Shown: positions 7,760-16,802 of the stretch, one piece after another
Layout: each line of letters begins with the position of its first letter
Position numbering within the stretch: the first letter of the stretch is position 1
Assembly: GCA_903928895.1 (NCBI GenBank)
Contig: CAIYSR010000009.1
Span: 1-48,977 of the forward strand
Origin: an uncultured Rhodospirillales bacterium
GTDB taxonomy: Bacteria > Pseudomonadota > Alphaproteobacteria > Acetobacterales > Acetobacteraceae
Direction of reading: 5' to 3'
DNA: 48,977 nucleotides
Notes under the pieces: model-generated
What the model saw: only the letters and a program-made list of their open reading frames with translations
Told to the model about the DNA's origin: nothing
Databases searched by the model: none
Made by a program: the position numbers and the translations under genes

Positions 7760-9261
7760 GCGCTGCTGCCGCCAACGACGCCTATGACCGCCTCACGGCC
7801 TGCTTCGGCCGCCGCGGCACCATCAATGAAGCCGCCGCCGTGCTGGGATGGGATGCGGCAACGATGATGCCTCCGGGGGGCGCGGTGGCGCGTGGCGAAC
7901 AGCTCGGCGTCCTGGCGGGGCTGGCCCATGCCGCCATCACCGAGGACGAAATGCCGGACGATCTGGCCGCGGCCGAGGCCGGGATCGATCAGCTGGATGC
8001 GTGGGATGCCGCCAATCTCCGCCTCATGCGCCACGCCCATACCCGTGCGGCGGTGCTCCCGGGCGCGCTTGTCGAGGCGCAGGCGCGGGCCAACTCGACC
8101 TGTGAGAAAATCTGGCGCGAGGCGCGTCGGACCGGGGACTTCGCGCTCGTGCGCGAGGCGCTCGATGAGGTCATCTCCCTTGTCCGCGAACAGGCCGATG
8201 GGTTGGCCGGCGCCCTCGGGCTCTCGCCCTACGATGCCTTGATGGACGGCTACCAGCGCGGCATCGGGGTGGCCGATGTCGGACCGATCTTCGCCGCCTA
8301 TGAGACCTTCCTGCGCGATGCCTTGCCGCGCGCCGAGGCCCTGCAGAACACGCGCCCGGCCCCGATCCGCCCCGCCGGACCCTTTCCCGCCGCCACCCAG
8401 GAGGCGCTGTGCCGGCGCATGAGCGGCCGTGCCGGGCTCGAAGCCGAGCACTCCCGGCTCGACCGCTCGGCCCACCCCTTCTGCGGCGGCACGCCCACCG
8501 ACGTTCGGATCACCACGCGCTATGACGAGAGCGACTTTTCACAGTCGCTGATGGGCGTGATGCACGAGACCGGCCACGCGCTGTATGAGCGCGGCCTGCC
8601 CCCCGGCTTCGCCCGCCAGCCGGTCGGCGAGGCCGCCGGGATGGCGGCGCATGAAAGCCAGTCCCTCATCATCGAAATGCAGGCCTGCCGCTCCGAGCCA
8701 TATCTGGCTGCGATGGCGAGCGAGCTGGCCGCGAGTTTTGGCCCGGATGCCGCCTATACCGGGCCCAACCTCGCGCGCCTGCTCCGCCGCGTCGGCCGTG
8801 GCTTCATCCGCGTCGACGCCGACGAGATGACCTATCCGGCCCATGTCATCCTGCGCTTCCGCCTGGAACAGGCCCTGGTCAGTGGCGATCTCGCCGTGGC
8901 CGACCTGCCCGGCGCCTGGAACGAGGGGATGGGATCGCTGCTCGGGGTGACGCCGCCGACGGACACCCAGGGCTGCCTGCAGGACATCCATTGGTACGAT
9001 GGCGCCGTCGGCTACTTCCCGAGCTACACGCTCGGCGCGATGGCCGCCGCCCAGTTGATGGCGGCCGCAAGGCGCGCCCTGCCCGATATCGATGTTGCAC
9101 TGGGCCAGGCCGATCTGGCGCCGCTGGTCGGCTGGCTGCGCAGCCATGTGCATGCTCAGGCCAGCCGGTACGGCTTCAATGATCTGCTGCGGGCGGCGAC
9201 CGGCAAGCCGCTCGACCCGGCCGATTTTACCGCCCATCTGACGGCGCGCTACCTCACTTGA
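7756..9261 (+). CDS. Metallocarboxypeptidase, M32 (carboxypeptidase Taq) family
   Basis: 501 residues, the usual length for M32. The zinc motif HETGH is at residues 270-274 within MGVMHETGHALYERGLP, and a downstream glutamate in AAHESQS fits the third ligand region. DEMTYPAHVILRF and the C-terminal WLRSHVHAQASRYG are also family features. M32 enzymes release single residues from peptide C-termini in the cytoplasm. The start codon overlaps the SURF1 stop by four bases (ATGA), so it is probably co-translated at the end of the oxidase operon; no functional link to the oxidase is known to me. The following gene (dinB) is convergent and overlaps its 3' end by 8 bases. Confidence 0.94.
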   Translation: MSAAAANDAYDRLTACFGRRGTINEAAAVLGWDAATMMPPGGAVARGEQLGVLAGLAHAAITEDEMPDDLAAAEAGIDQLDAWDAANLRLMRHAHTRAAVLPGALVEAQARANSTCEKIWREARRTGDFALVREALDEVISLVREQADGLAGALGLSPYDALMDGYQRGIGVADVGPIFAAYETFLRDALPRAEALQNTRPAPIRPAGPFPAATQEALCRRMSGRAGLEAEHSRLDRSAHPFCGGTPTDVRITTRYDESDFSQSLMGVMHETGHALYERGLPPGFARQPVGEAAGMAAHESQSLIIEMQACRSEPYLAAMASELAASFGPDAAYTGPNLARLLRRVGRGFIRVDADEMTYPAHVILRFRLEQALVSGDLAVADLPGAWNEGMGSLLGVTPPTDTQGCLQDIHWYDGAVGYFPSYTLGAMAAAQLMAAARRALPDIDVALGQADLAPLVGWLRSHVHAQASRYGFNDLLRAATGKPLDPADFTAHLTARYLT

Positions 9262-10504
9262 GGCCGCGGCCCCGGCCGATCACGGCGGGGCCGAATTTCG
9301 CGCGCAGCGCGTCGATGGCGCCCTGGGCGGCGACCATGCGGGGCTTGGCGGGGTCGGCCAGGTCGGGCCGGTCGGCCTCGACACCGGGGGCGAGGGCGGC
9401 TGCGCCGATGCCGATGAGGCGGAATGCGGTGCCATCGACCTCGCGGCGCAGCAGCGTGCGGGCCTCGGCGAACAGCACGTCGGGCAACTGGGTGGGGCCG
9501 GCGAGGCGATGGGTGCGGGTGCGCGAGGCGAAGGCGGCGGTCTTGAGTTTCAGCACCACGCCGCCGGCGGCGAAGCGCTCGCGCTTCAGACGGCTGGCGA
9601 GTTTCTCGGCGAGGCGCCAGAGATGGGATTCGAGGGCGGCGGCGTCGGCGATGTCGGTGTTGAAGGTGGTTTCGGCGCTGATCGACTTGGTCTCCCGCGC
9701 CGGGTCGACGCGCCGGGTATCAACGCCGCGGGCACGGGCGGTCAGGGCGGGGCCGTCATCGCCGAGCAGGCGGCTTGCGTCGCGGTCGTCGAGCCCTTGG
9801 AGATGGCCGAGCCGGGTCAGGCCGAGGGCTTCGAGTTTCCTCGCCTGGGCCGGGCCAATACCGGGAAGCAGGCGCACCGGCTCGCGCGCCAGCAGCGCCG
9901 GAGCGTCGGCGCCGAGCACGCAGAAGCCGCGCGGCTTGTCCCGCCCGGCGGCGATCTTGGCGAGCAGCCGGTTGGGGGCGAGGCCGATCGAGACGGTGAC
10001 GCCGACCTGGCGCTCGACCGCGAGGGCGAATTTGGCCAGCACGGCGGCGGGCGGGGCGCCGTGCAGCGCCTCGGTGCCGGCGAGGTCGAGCGCCGCTTCA
10101 TCGATGGAGAGCGGCTGCACCAGCGGGGTGAGCGATTCCATCAGGGCGCGGATACGCCGTGCGGCGTCGGTGTATTTGCGGAAGTCGGGCTTGATCACCA
10201 CCGCGTCCGGGCAGGCCTTGAGGGCCTTGAACATCGGCATGGCGCTGCGCACGCCGTGCATCCGGGCGATGTAGCAGGCCGCCGAGACGACGCCGCGGAC
10301 GCCGCCGCCGACGATGACCGGGCGGGCGATCAGCTCTGGTCGGTCGCGCTTTTCGACGCTGGCGTAGAAGGCGTCGCAGTCGACATGGGCGATGTGGAGG
10401 GAGAAGAGTTCGTCATGTCGGACGATCCGCCGGCCGCCGCAGACGGCGCAGACCGGACTGTCTCCCGGCGCGGCCCCGCAGTCGCGGCAGAGGGATTGGG
10501 TCAT
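9254..10504 (-). CDS. dinB: DNA polymerase IV (Y-family translesion polymerase)
   Basis: 416 residues from an ATG at 10504. A zinc-ribbon-like N-terminal extension with two CxxC pairs (CRDC, CAVC) precedes the catalytic palm HVDCDAFYASVEKRD; the second metal-binding carboxylates are in SIDEAAL. Helix-hairpin-helix contacts (LLPGIGPAQARKLEALG) and a little-finger domain follow. Y-family polymerases copy damaged templates with low fidelity. The extension is common in alphaproteobacterial DinB proteins. The start overlaps the ROK kinase stop in ATGA, so the two are co-transcribed. No LexA box is visible upstream of this pair. Much longer frames upstream are shadows of the kinase gene. Confidence 0.94.
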   Translation of the reverse strand: MTQSLCRDCGAAPGDSPVCAVCGGRRIVRHDELFSLHIAHVDCDAFYASVEKRDRPELIARPVIVGGGVRGVVSAACYIARMHGVRSAMPMFKALKACPDAVVIKPDFRKYTDAARRIRALMESLTPLVQPLSIDEAALDLAGTEALHGAPPAAVLAKFALAVERQVGVTVSIGLAPNRLLAKIAAGRDKPRGFCVLGADAPALLAREPVRLLPGIGPAQARKLEALGLTRLGHLQGLDDRDASRLLGDDGPALTARARGVDTRRVDPARETKSISAETTFNTDIADAAALESHLWRLAEKLASRLKRERFAAGGVVLKLKTAAFASRTRTHRLAGPTQLPDVLFAEARTLLRREVDGTAFRLIGIGAAALAPGVEADRPDLADPAKPRMVAAQGAIDALRAKFGPAVIGRGRGLK

Positions 10505-11424
10505 CCCCCCGGCGCGGGCCACAGCCAGGCGGCGCCGCGCACGCCGGAACTGTCGCCGTGCTTGTTCTTGACGATCGGCGTGTTCACGAAATCGGAGAAC
10601 ACATGCGGCGCCATCAGCTTTGGCACCTGGTCGTAGAGGTGGACCATGTTCGACAACCCGCCGCCGAGGACGATGACGTCGGGGTCGATCAGGTTGGTGA
10701 TGACGGCGAGGCCGCGGGCGAGGCGGTCGGCATGGCGGGCCAGGGCGGCGATGGCCTTGGCCTCGCCGGCGGCGGCGCGGCCTGGGATGGAGGAGGCGTC
10801 TCGCACGTCGGGCCCATCGCAGTCCATGGCGAGGCCGGTCCCAGAAATCAGGGTTTCGAGGCAATTGCGATGGCCGCACCAGCACATCGTGCCGGGCAGT
10901 TCATCGGCAGTGGGCCAGGGCAGCGGGGTGTGCCCCCATTCGCCAGCGATGCGGTGGCGCCCGCGCATCACCTTGCCGTCGAAGACGATGCCGCCGCCGC
11001 AGCCGGTGCCGATGATGACGCCGAAGACGATGCTCTGGCCCGCGCCGGCGCCATCGGCGGCCTCGGACAAGGCGAAACAATTGGCGTCGTTCTCGACTCT
11101 CACCTCACGCTCGAGCAGGGCCGAGATGTCCTTGTCGAAGGGGTTGCCGTTGAGGGCGATGGTGTTGGCGTTCTTGACCAGCCCGGTGGCGGGGCTGATG
11201 ACGCCCGGGATGCCGATGCCAACGCTGCCGCGGCCGCCCATCGTCTGCTCGATCTCCAGCACCAGGCGCGCCATGCCGGCCACGCTGTCGCGATACAATG
11301 GCGGCGTCGGCACGCGATGGCGATGGATCAGGGTGCCGTCGGGGCCGAGGGCGGCGATCTCGGTCTTGGTGCCGCCGAGGTCGATGCCGATGCGGAAATC
11401 ATAGGGCTGGGTCATGCCTTCCAT
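10501..11424 (-). CDS. ROK family sugar kinase (fructokinase/glucokinase-like)
   Basis: About 307 residues. The ATP-binding DLGGTKTE motif is at the N-terminus, the ROK zinc motif CWCGHRNCLE is in the middle, and VENDANCFALSEA and GVIIGTGCGGGIV match the sugar-binding and phosphate regions. ROK kinases phosphorylate hexoses such as fructose, glucose or N-acetyl amino sugars; the spacing and EWGHTPL segment resemble the Mak fructokinase branch, but the substrate is not fixed by sequence. The start could be ATG 11424 or 11415; the former avoids a ribosome-binding site lying too close. It is divergent from tusA across about 90 bases. Confidence 0.9.
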   Translation of the reverse strand: MEGMTQPYDFRIGIDLGGTKTEIAALGPDGTLIHRHRVPTPPLYRDSVAGMARLVLEIEQTMGGRGSVGIGIPGVISPATGLVKNANTIALNGNPFDKDISALLEREVRVENDANCFALSEAADGAGAGQSIVFGVIIGTGCGGGIVFDGKVMRGRHRIAGEWGHTPLPWPTADELPGTMCWCGHRNCLETLISGTGLAMDCDGPDVRDASSIPGRAAAGEAKAIAALARHADRLARGLAVITNLIDPDVIVLGGGLSNMVHLYDQVPKLMAPHVFSDFVNTPIVKNKHGDSSGVRGAAWLWPAPGG

Positions 11425-11512
11425 TACCGCCGAGAGGCCCCCATGCTCAAGCGCCGGCTTGGGTTCAAGCAGCGCCTTGCCGGGCGCGACGCTCCGACGC
11501 AGGATACGGCGC

Positions 11513-11746
11513 ATGAGCGAGACCCTCCTCGATGTGAAGGGCATGACCTGCCCGCTGCCTGTGCTGCGCGCCAACCGGGCGCTGCGCGCGCTCGAAGGCG
11601 GTGCGCGCTTGCGGGTGCTTGCCACCGATCGCGCCGCGGTGGCCGATTTCCAGGCGTTCTGCCGGGAGACCGGCCATGCCCTCGTCGCCATGAGCGAGGA
11701 CTCCGGCGTCTACAGCTTCGTCATCCGCAAGAAGGAGACGACGTGA
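11513..11746 (+). CDS. TusA family sulfur-carrier protein
   Basis: 77 residues, the full length of the TusA/SirA/YeeD family. The signature CPLPVLRA carries the single cysteine that forms a persulfide and passes sulfur to partners, for example in tRNA thiolation, molybdenum cofactor or sulfur-oxidation pathways. The ATG at 11513 leads straight into LLDVKGMTCPLPV; the in-frame upstream codons look non-coding. The stop overlaps the GTG of the next gene (GTGA), so the two are translationally coupled. Which TusA subfamily it belongs to cannot be settled by eye, so tusA itself is not claimed. Confidence 0.9.
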   Translation: MSETLLDVKGMTCPLPVLRANRALRALEGGARLRVLATDRAAVADFQAFCRETGHALVAMSEDSGVYSFVIRKKETT

Positions 11747-12672
11747 GCGTCGCCCTGATCACCCACCCCGCCTGCCTCGAACATGACACCGGGGACTGGC
11801 ACCCCGAATGCGCCGACCGGTTGCGCTATGTGCTGCGGGCGCTGGAAGGCGAGGAATTCCTGCCGCTGCTGCGCGAGAGCGCGCCGCTGGCGACCGAGGA
11901 GCAGCTTCGCCGCGTCCATCCCGCGCGCTACGTGACGGACCTGCTGGCGATCGAGCCGGCGCCCGGGGAGCGCATCCCGCTCGACGGCGACACCATCATG
12001 AGCGCGGGCTCGCGCGAGGCGGCGTTGCGCTCGGCGGGCGGGGCGATCATGGCGGTGGATGCGGTGATGGAGGGCTGGGCGCGCAAGGCGTTCGTGGCCA
12101 CCCGCCCGCCCGGCCATCATGCCGAGACCAACCGGCCGATGGGGTTCTGCCTGTTCGCCAACGCCGCCATCGCGGCGCGGCATGCGCAGGCGCGCTGGGG
12201 GCTGGCGAAGGTGGCGGTGGTGGATTTCGACGTGCATCACGGCAACGGCACGCAGGAAATCTTCTATGGCGACCCGAGCCTGTTCTACGGCTCCAGCCAT
12301 CAGTATCCGTGCTATCCCGGCACCGGGGCGGCGGCCGAGCGGGGCGTGGGCAATGTGGTGAACGCGCCGATACCGCCGGGCTCGCCGGGCGCGGTGTTCC
12401 GCGCGGCGTGGGACGATACGATCCTGCCGGCGCTGGCGGCGTTCGCGCCGGAGCTCATCATTGTTTCCGCCGGGTTCGACGCCCACAAGGCGGACCCGCT
12501 GGCCCAGCTGCGGCTGGAGACCAGCGATTTCGGCTGGATCACGGGGCGGCTGATGGCGCTCGCCCGCACCCATTGCCAGGGGCGGCTCGTCTCGCTGCTG
12601 GAGGGGGGCTACGACCTCGACGCGCTTGCGGCGTCTGCCGCGCTGCATGTGCGGACGTTGATGGAGGCGTGA
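11743..12672 (+). CDS. Histone deacetylase-like amidohydrolase (class II, HDAC/AcuC/APAH superfamily)
   Basis: 309 residues from a GTG overlapping the tusA stop. Motifs of zinc-dependent deacetylases are complete: RPPGHHAE (charge-relay histidines), DFDVHHGNGTQ (zinc Asp and His), SAGFDAHKADPL (zinc Asp) and LLEGGYDLDAL near the end. Bacterial members remove acetyl groups from acetylpolyamines, acetyl-lysine or related amides in the cytoplasm. The overall pattern (WHPECADRL, SSHQYPCYPGTG) is close to the class II histone-deacetylase-like family. The physiological substrate is unknown. The following gene on the opposite strand ends 60 bases away. Confidence 0.94.
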   Translation: MSVALITHPACLEHDTGDWHPECADRLRYVLRALEGEEFLPLLRESAPLATEEQLRRVHPARYVTDLLAIEPAPGERIPLDGDTIMSAGSREAALRSAGGAIMAVDAVMEGWARKAFVATRPPGHHAETNRPMGFCLFANAAIAARHAQARWGLAKVAVVDFDVHHGNGTQEIFYGDPSLFYGSSHQYPCYPGTGAAAERGVGNVVNAPIPPGSPGAVFRAAWDDTILPALAAFAPELIIVSAGFDAHKADPLAQLRLETSDFGWITGRLMALARTHCQGRLVSLLEGGYDLDALAASAALHVRTLMEA

Positions 12673-12732
12673 GCCGAGGCGCGCTCCACGGACGCGCGTG
12701 GTCTGGGGAGCGCTGGTTGCGGCGCGAGCGAA

Positions 12733-14001
12733 CTATGGCCCGCGCGTGATGTAGACGTTGACTGCGCGGGTCATCGTGGCCTGGGTCATGATCGCCGCCG
12801 GCACGGCGTGCTTGACGTGTCCAAGCGCTGCATGGGCCAGTTCGGTGTCGGTATGCGGCTTGCCGTGGAGCTTGGGCATTGCCTCGGTGACGGCCTTCTT
12901 GAAGATTTCGCCACTCTTGTCGAGCGCGATGCCGAAGAAGGTGGAGACCAGAAACCCGGCAAAATTCCGCCCCATGGGCGCGGCCTGCAGGGCGGCCCAC
13001 TCGATCGCGCCGTCCGTCATCTCCATATCGAGCTTCTTGGCCAGGAGCGCTTTCAACGGCGTATTCTGAATGACGGCCTTGAGGACAGGCGCCACACCTT
13101 TGCGCAGCAGCTCCTCGACACCGTCTCGGACGGCTTCCTTCGCGGCATCACCCTTGGTTTTCAAGAGGGCTGCGATCCCGATGGAGACGATGACCTCGGC
13201 GGCGTCGCTCCAGTCGAGCTCTTCGCCGGCGACGACCTTGCCCAGGACATCGGCGGTCGGCTGCGAGGCGCCGAGGGCGACCGCGCCGGCGATGCCGCCG
13301 GTGCTCAGGATGCCCAGAACAATTGCCGCGCCGGTGCCGGCAAGCTGGGCGGCCTGGAGAGCCTTGACCGTGGCGGTCGCCCATCTTTCCCCGCTGGCGG
13401 CCGCCTCGGCTACCCCCGCGGTCACCTGTTTGCCGATGTCGATGGCGCTGTGGATGTTGTAGGCCGCGGACTGGAGTTGGAGCTTGGCCAGTCCGCGTGA
13501 TCCGTCAATCTGCTTTTGCGCGGTCTTGAGCACGTCGTTGGCGGTCTGCACCTGGAAGGCAAGATGGGGGTGCGTTCCGTGGACGAGCTTCAGCGCATCG
13601 TTGCAGCAGGCGGTCAAGCGGTGGATCTGCGTGGTCATCGCGTCGGCCACCTCTTTGACCACTGCTCTGACATCGGGGTCGGCGAAGAGGGTGGCCTTGC
13701 CGTTCACGCGCAGCACCCATTTGCCCGGATGATCGGGCGATTTGCGCAGGGCATCGAGCAACGGCAGGTGTTGGCGCAAGGTCTCAAGTTCCGCGACCGC
13801 ATGATCGCCGGCCTCAGGTTCGCCCTGGGGTGACGCCCCGATCGGCCCAGCGCCGCGAGACGCCATACCCCCTGGCGCGCCGGCGCCGGGGGCGGGATAT
13901 TTGGCGGGATTGAGGACCCCGGCCCGGTGCAGGAACGCCATCTTGCCGGGATGGTGGAGCGCGGAACCTGGTCCGCCGGCGGTGGACGCATCGCCCATCA
14001 T
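12733..14001 (-). CDS. Hypothetical protein with a central hydrophobic helical region
   Basis: 422 residues; I do not recognise the family. The start ATG at 14001 (or 13998) has GGAG upstream. The N-terminal 70 residues are rich in Gly, Pro and Ala. Residues about 80-200 look like amphipathic helices with many Gln, Ala and His. A strongly hydrophobic glycine-rich stretch follows (about 218-250, LGILSTGGIAGAVALGA) and then more helices with a second hydrophobic patch (PMGRNFAGFLVSTFFGIAL). The layout could suit a pore-forming or membrane-inserting protein or a secreted effector, but that is speculation. Base composition looks less GC-rich than neighbours, which may indicate transfer. It is divergent from the CHAP lipoprotein and not obviously in an operon. 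Confidence 0.7.
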   Translation of the reverse strand: MMGDASTAGGPGSALHHPGKMAFLHRAGVLNPAKYPAPGAGAPGGMASRGAGPIGASPQGEPEAGDHAVAELETLRQHLPLLDALRKSPDHPGKWVLRVNGKATLFADPDVRAVVKEVADAMTTQIHRLTACCNDALKLVHGTHPHLAFQVQTANDVLKTAQKQIDGSRGLAKLQLQSAAYNIHSAIDIGKQVTAGVAEAAASGERWATATVKALQAAQLAGTGAAIVLGILSTGGIAGAVALGASQPTADVLGKVVAGEELDWSDAAEVIVSIGIAALLKTKGDAAKEAVRDGVEELLRKGVAPVLKAVIQNTPLKALLAKKLDMEMTDGAIEWAALQAAPMGRNFAGFLVSTFFGIALDKSGEIFKKAVTEAMPKLHGKPHTDTELAHAALGHVKHAVPAAIMTQATMTRAVNVYITRGP

Positions 14002-14197
14002 GCTGCTCCGTCTGAAGGGTTGCGCAGCCCTCCCCCGCGAGAGCCGGCTCAGGCGCCCGGTGGGCGCCCGGACGGGCAATTTTGTAGCGTGATCCCAACG
14101 TCTGTCAAACGCAAATCAACGGGTGCGCGGTGAACGGGCGGCGCCCCCCCGCCGGATTTTTGCTGCCGCGCGCGGATTTTGATGTAGGATGTGGGGT
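14002..14197. promoter_or_regulatory. Divergent intergenic region of hypothetical and CHAP genes
   Basis: About 195 bases lie between the starts of the minus-strand hypothetical gene and the plus-strand CHAP lipoprotein, so promoters for both must be here. The segment near 14095-14115 and 14165-14195 is locally less GC-rich. I see no well-spaced -35/-10 pair or operator that I would defend. Confidence 0.35.
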
Positions 14198-14791
14198 ATG
14201 GTCGGCAACCATATGATATTGTCCCGCTTTATCCCGTTTGTGCTCGCCGCATCGCTGGCGGGCTGCGGCAGCTCGGGCACAGCGCCGACCGCGACAGCGG
14301 GTCCGGCGCCGATTCACCAATCGGGTCTGACCTGCGCCCCCTTCGCCCGCGAGCTGTCCGGCATCGCGCTGTATGGCGAGGCCGCGAGCTGGTGGGACAA
14401 TGCCGCCGGAAGATATCAGCGGTCCAGCCGCCCCGGCGTCGGCAGCGTGCTGGTATTCCGCCGGTCCGCGCGCCTGCCGTCGGGGCATGTCTCGGTGGTG
14501 TCGCGGGTGATCAACCCCCGCCAGATCGAGGTCATCCAGGCCAACTGGGTGCCGGAGCAGCTCGACCAGGACCAGCTCGTGGTTGACGTATCCGAGCGCA
14601 ACGACTGGTCGGAGGTGCGGGTGTGGTATCCGCCGGTCAACCAGATCGGCAGCCATGCCTACGCCACCTACGGCTTCGTGCTGCCGCCGCGGCCGGCGAC
14701 CTATGCCGAGTTGGCGCGGGCGACGCGCCCGGCTTTGCTGTTTGCGCTCGACACCAAGGGCCGCCCGCCGCCCCGCGCGCGCGGCGGGTAG
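14198..14791 (+). CDS. CHAP-domain lipoprotein (putative peptidoglycan amidase/peptidase)
   Basis: 197 residues. A lipoprotein signal (ILSRFIPFVLAASLAGC) ends in a lipobox with Cys23. The rest is a CHAP domain: catalytic Cys46 in LTCAPFARELSGI, His97 in SGHVSVVSRV and a polar residue Asn116 in VIQANW. CHAP enzymes cut amide bonds in peptidoglycan, usually as N-acetylmuramoyl-L-alanine amidases or endopeptidases, here probably anchored to a membrane in the periplasm. The start at 14198 is one of several in-frame ATGs (14189, 14198, 14213); all keep the signal peptide. It converges with kup, leaving only 3 bases between the two stops. Confidence 0.82.
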   Translation: MVGNHMILSRFIPFVLAASLAGCGSSGTAPTATAGPAPIHQSGLTCAPFARELSGIALYGEAASWWDNAAGRYQRSSRPGVGSVLVFRRSARLPSGHVSVVSRVINPRQIEVIQANWVPEQLDQDQLVVDVSERNDWSEVRVWYPPVNQIGSHAYATYGFVLPPRPATYAELARATRPALLFALDTKGRPPPRARGG

Positions 14792-14794
14792 ACC

Positions 14795-16687
14795 TCAGAT
14801 GGCGACGCGCACGCCGAGCTCCACCACGCGGTCGCTCGGGATGCGGAAGAACTCGGTGGCCGAGACCGAGTTGCGCGCCAGCACCAGGAACAGCCACATC
14901 CGCCACATCGGCATCTTCGGCGCGGCGGCGGCAACCAGGGTGTCGCGGCCGAGGAAGTAGCTGGCCTGCATCGGGTCGACCTTCACCCCTTTCTCCTGCA
15001 GGGCGCCAAGGTCCCGCGGCAGGTTGGGGCTCTCCATGAAGCCGTAGCGGATCACCACCCGATGGATCCCTGGCGAGAGTTCGACCACGTCGCTCCGCTC
15101 GGCCGGCGCCACGTCGGGCACGTCGACGTTTTGCACCGTCACGAACAGGACCTGCTCGTGCAGCACCTTGTTGTGTTTGAGATTGTGCAGCAGCGCGCCC
15201 GGCACGTGATCGGGGTTGCCGGTCATGAAGACGGCCATGCCGGGCACCCGCACGGTGCGCGATTGCGGCAGGCGGGCGAGGAAGGAGGCCAGCGGGAGAC
15301 TGTCCTTCTGCCAGCGGTCGGCCAGCAGATCGCGCCCGCGCTTCCAGGAGGTCATGATCGCCATCAGCGACAGGCCGAGCGCCAGCGGCACCCAGCCGCC
15401 CTCGGGGATCTTGAGGGCGTTGGCGGCGAAGAACACGCAGTCGATGATGAAGAAGCCGCCGAACACCGCCAGCGTCGTGGTGCGCGACCAGCCGAAGCGG
15501 CGGCGGAACACCACCAGGGCAAGCAGGCAGGTGCACAGGAACGTGCCGGTCACCGCGATGCCATAGGCGGCGGCCAGGGCGTCGGAGGTGCGGAAGGCCA
15601 GCACCAGCAGGATCACGCCCACCATCAGGGCGGCGTTGATCTGCGGGACGTAGATCTGGCCCTCCTCGCTGGCCGAGGTGTGGCGCACGGTGATGCGGGG
15701 GAGGAAGCCGAGCTGCACGCATTGGCGCGTCATCGAGAAGGCGCCGGAGATGACCGCCTGGCTCGCGATCACGGTCGCGGCGGTGGACAGGATCACCATC
15801 GGCAGCGTGGTCCAGGACGGGCCCAGCAGAAAGAACGGGTTCTCGACCGCCTTGGGGTCGGACAGCACGAGCGCGCCCTGGCCGAAATAGTTCAGCAGCA
15901 GGCAGGGCAGCACGAAAAAGCTCCAGGCCAGGCGGATCGGCCGGGCGCCGAAATGCCCCATGTCGGCATACAGCGCTTCCGCCCCGGTGACGGAGAGGAC
16001 GACGGAGCCGAGGGCCACGAAGGCCACCCATTTATAATGGATCAGCACGCCCACGGCGTAGGTCGGCGACAGCGCCAGCAACACCTGCGGGTGTTTCGCG
16101 ATGCTGATCGCGCCGAGCAGGCCGATGGCGACGAAGAACGCCACCATGATGGGGCCGAACAGCACGCCCACGCTGTGGGTGCCGCGCCACTGGATCAGGA
16201 AGAGGAAGACGATGATCAGCAACGCGACCGGCAGCACCACCTCCTGGAGGTGTGGCGCCACGATCTCGAGGCCCTCGACCGCCGAGAGCACCGAGATGGC
16301 CGGGGTGATGATGCCGTCGCCGAAGAACAGGCAGGCGCCGCAAATGCCGATCAGCGCCAGCGCGTTGCGCAGCGCCGGCGTGGTGACGCCGCGCTGGGCC
16401 AGGGCCATGAGCGACAGGATGCCGCCTTCGCCGCGGTTGTCGGCGCGCAGCACGATCATCACGTACTTCACCGTGACGACCAGGATGAGGGCCCAGAAGA
16501 TCAGCGAGAGGATGCCGAGCACCTCCCAGGCCTCGCTGCCATGGCCCTTGAAATGCTCCATGCTCGCCTTGAAGGCGTAGAGCGGGCTGGTGCCGATATC
16601 CCCATAGACCACGCCGAGCACGCCGAGCAGGGCGGAGTATTTGACCTGACTGCGCGTCGCTTCGGCTTCGGTTGGTGCCGTCGTCAT
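14795..16687 (-). CDS. kup: Low-affinity potassium uptake protein Kup (KUP/HAK/KT family)
   Basis: 630 residues, typical length. The N-terminal [21 protein letters not shown] is diagnostic, followed by about twelve membrane segments (for example [20 protein letters not shown] and [13 protein letters not shown]), and a C-terminal cytoplasmic domain ending in [20 protein letters not shown]. Kup proteins bring K+ into the cell with protons and are important in acidic conditions, which suits an acidophile. The ATG at 16687 has GGAG upstream; an in-frame extension to 16777 looks non-coding. The gene seems monocistronic; yggS upstream is on the same strand about 115 bases away. Confidence 0.96.
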   Translation of the reverse strand: MTTAPTEAEATRSQVKYSALLGVLGVVYGDIGTSPLYAFKASMEHFKGHGSEAWEVLGILSLIFWALILVVTVKYVMIVLRADNRGEGGILSLMALAQRGVTTPALRNALALIGICGACLFFGDGIITPAISVLSAVEGLEIVAPHLQEVVLPVALLIIVFLFLIQWRGTHSVGVLFGPIMVAFFVAIGLLGAISIAKHPQVLLALSPTYAVGVLIHYKWVAFVALGSVVLSVTGAEALYADMGHFGARPIRLAWSFFVLPCLLLNYFGQGALVLSDPKAVENPFFLLGPSWTTLPMVILSTAATVIASQAVISGAFSMTRQCVQLGFLPRITVRHTSASEEGQIYVPQINAALMVGVILLVLAFRTSDALAAAYGIAVTGTFLCTCLLALVVFRRRFGWSRTTTLAVFGGFFIIDCVFFAANALKIPEGGWVPLALGLSLMAIMTSWKRGRDLLADRWQKDSLPLASFLARLPQSRTVRVPGMAVFMTGNPDHVPGALLHNLKHNKVLHEQVLFVTVQNVDVPDVAPAERSDVVELSPGIHRVVIRYGFMESPNLPRDLGALQEKGVKVDPMQASYFLGRDTLVAAAAPKMPMWRMWLFLVLARNSVSATEFFRIPSDRVVELGVRVAI

Positions 16688-16802
16688 GCTGCCGCTCCGT
16701 GTCATGGCCCGGCGGAAAGGTCGCGACCGCGGGCGGCGCTCGATACGCTGCCTGCGTTTGCCACGCAAGCGCCACAATCAGGCCATGCTGCGGCGCGGCA
16801 AA

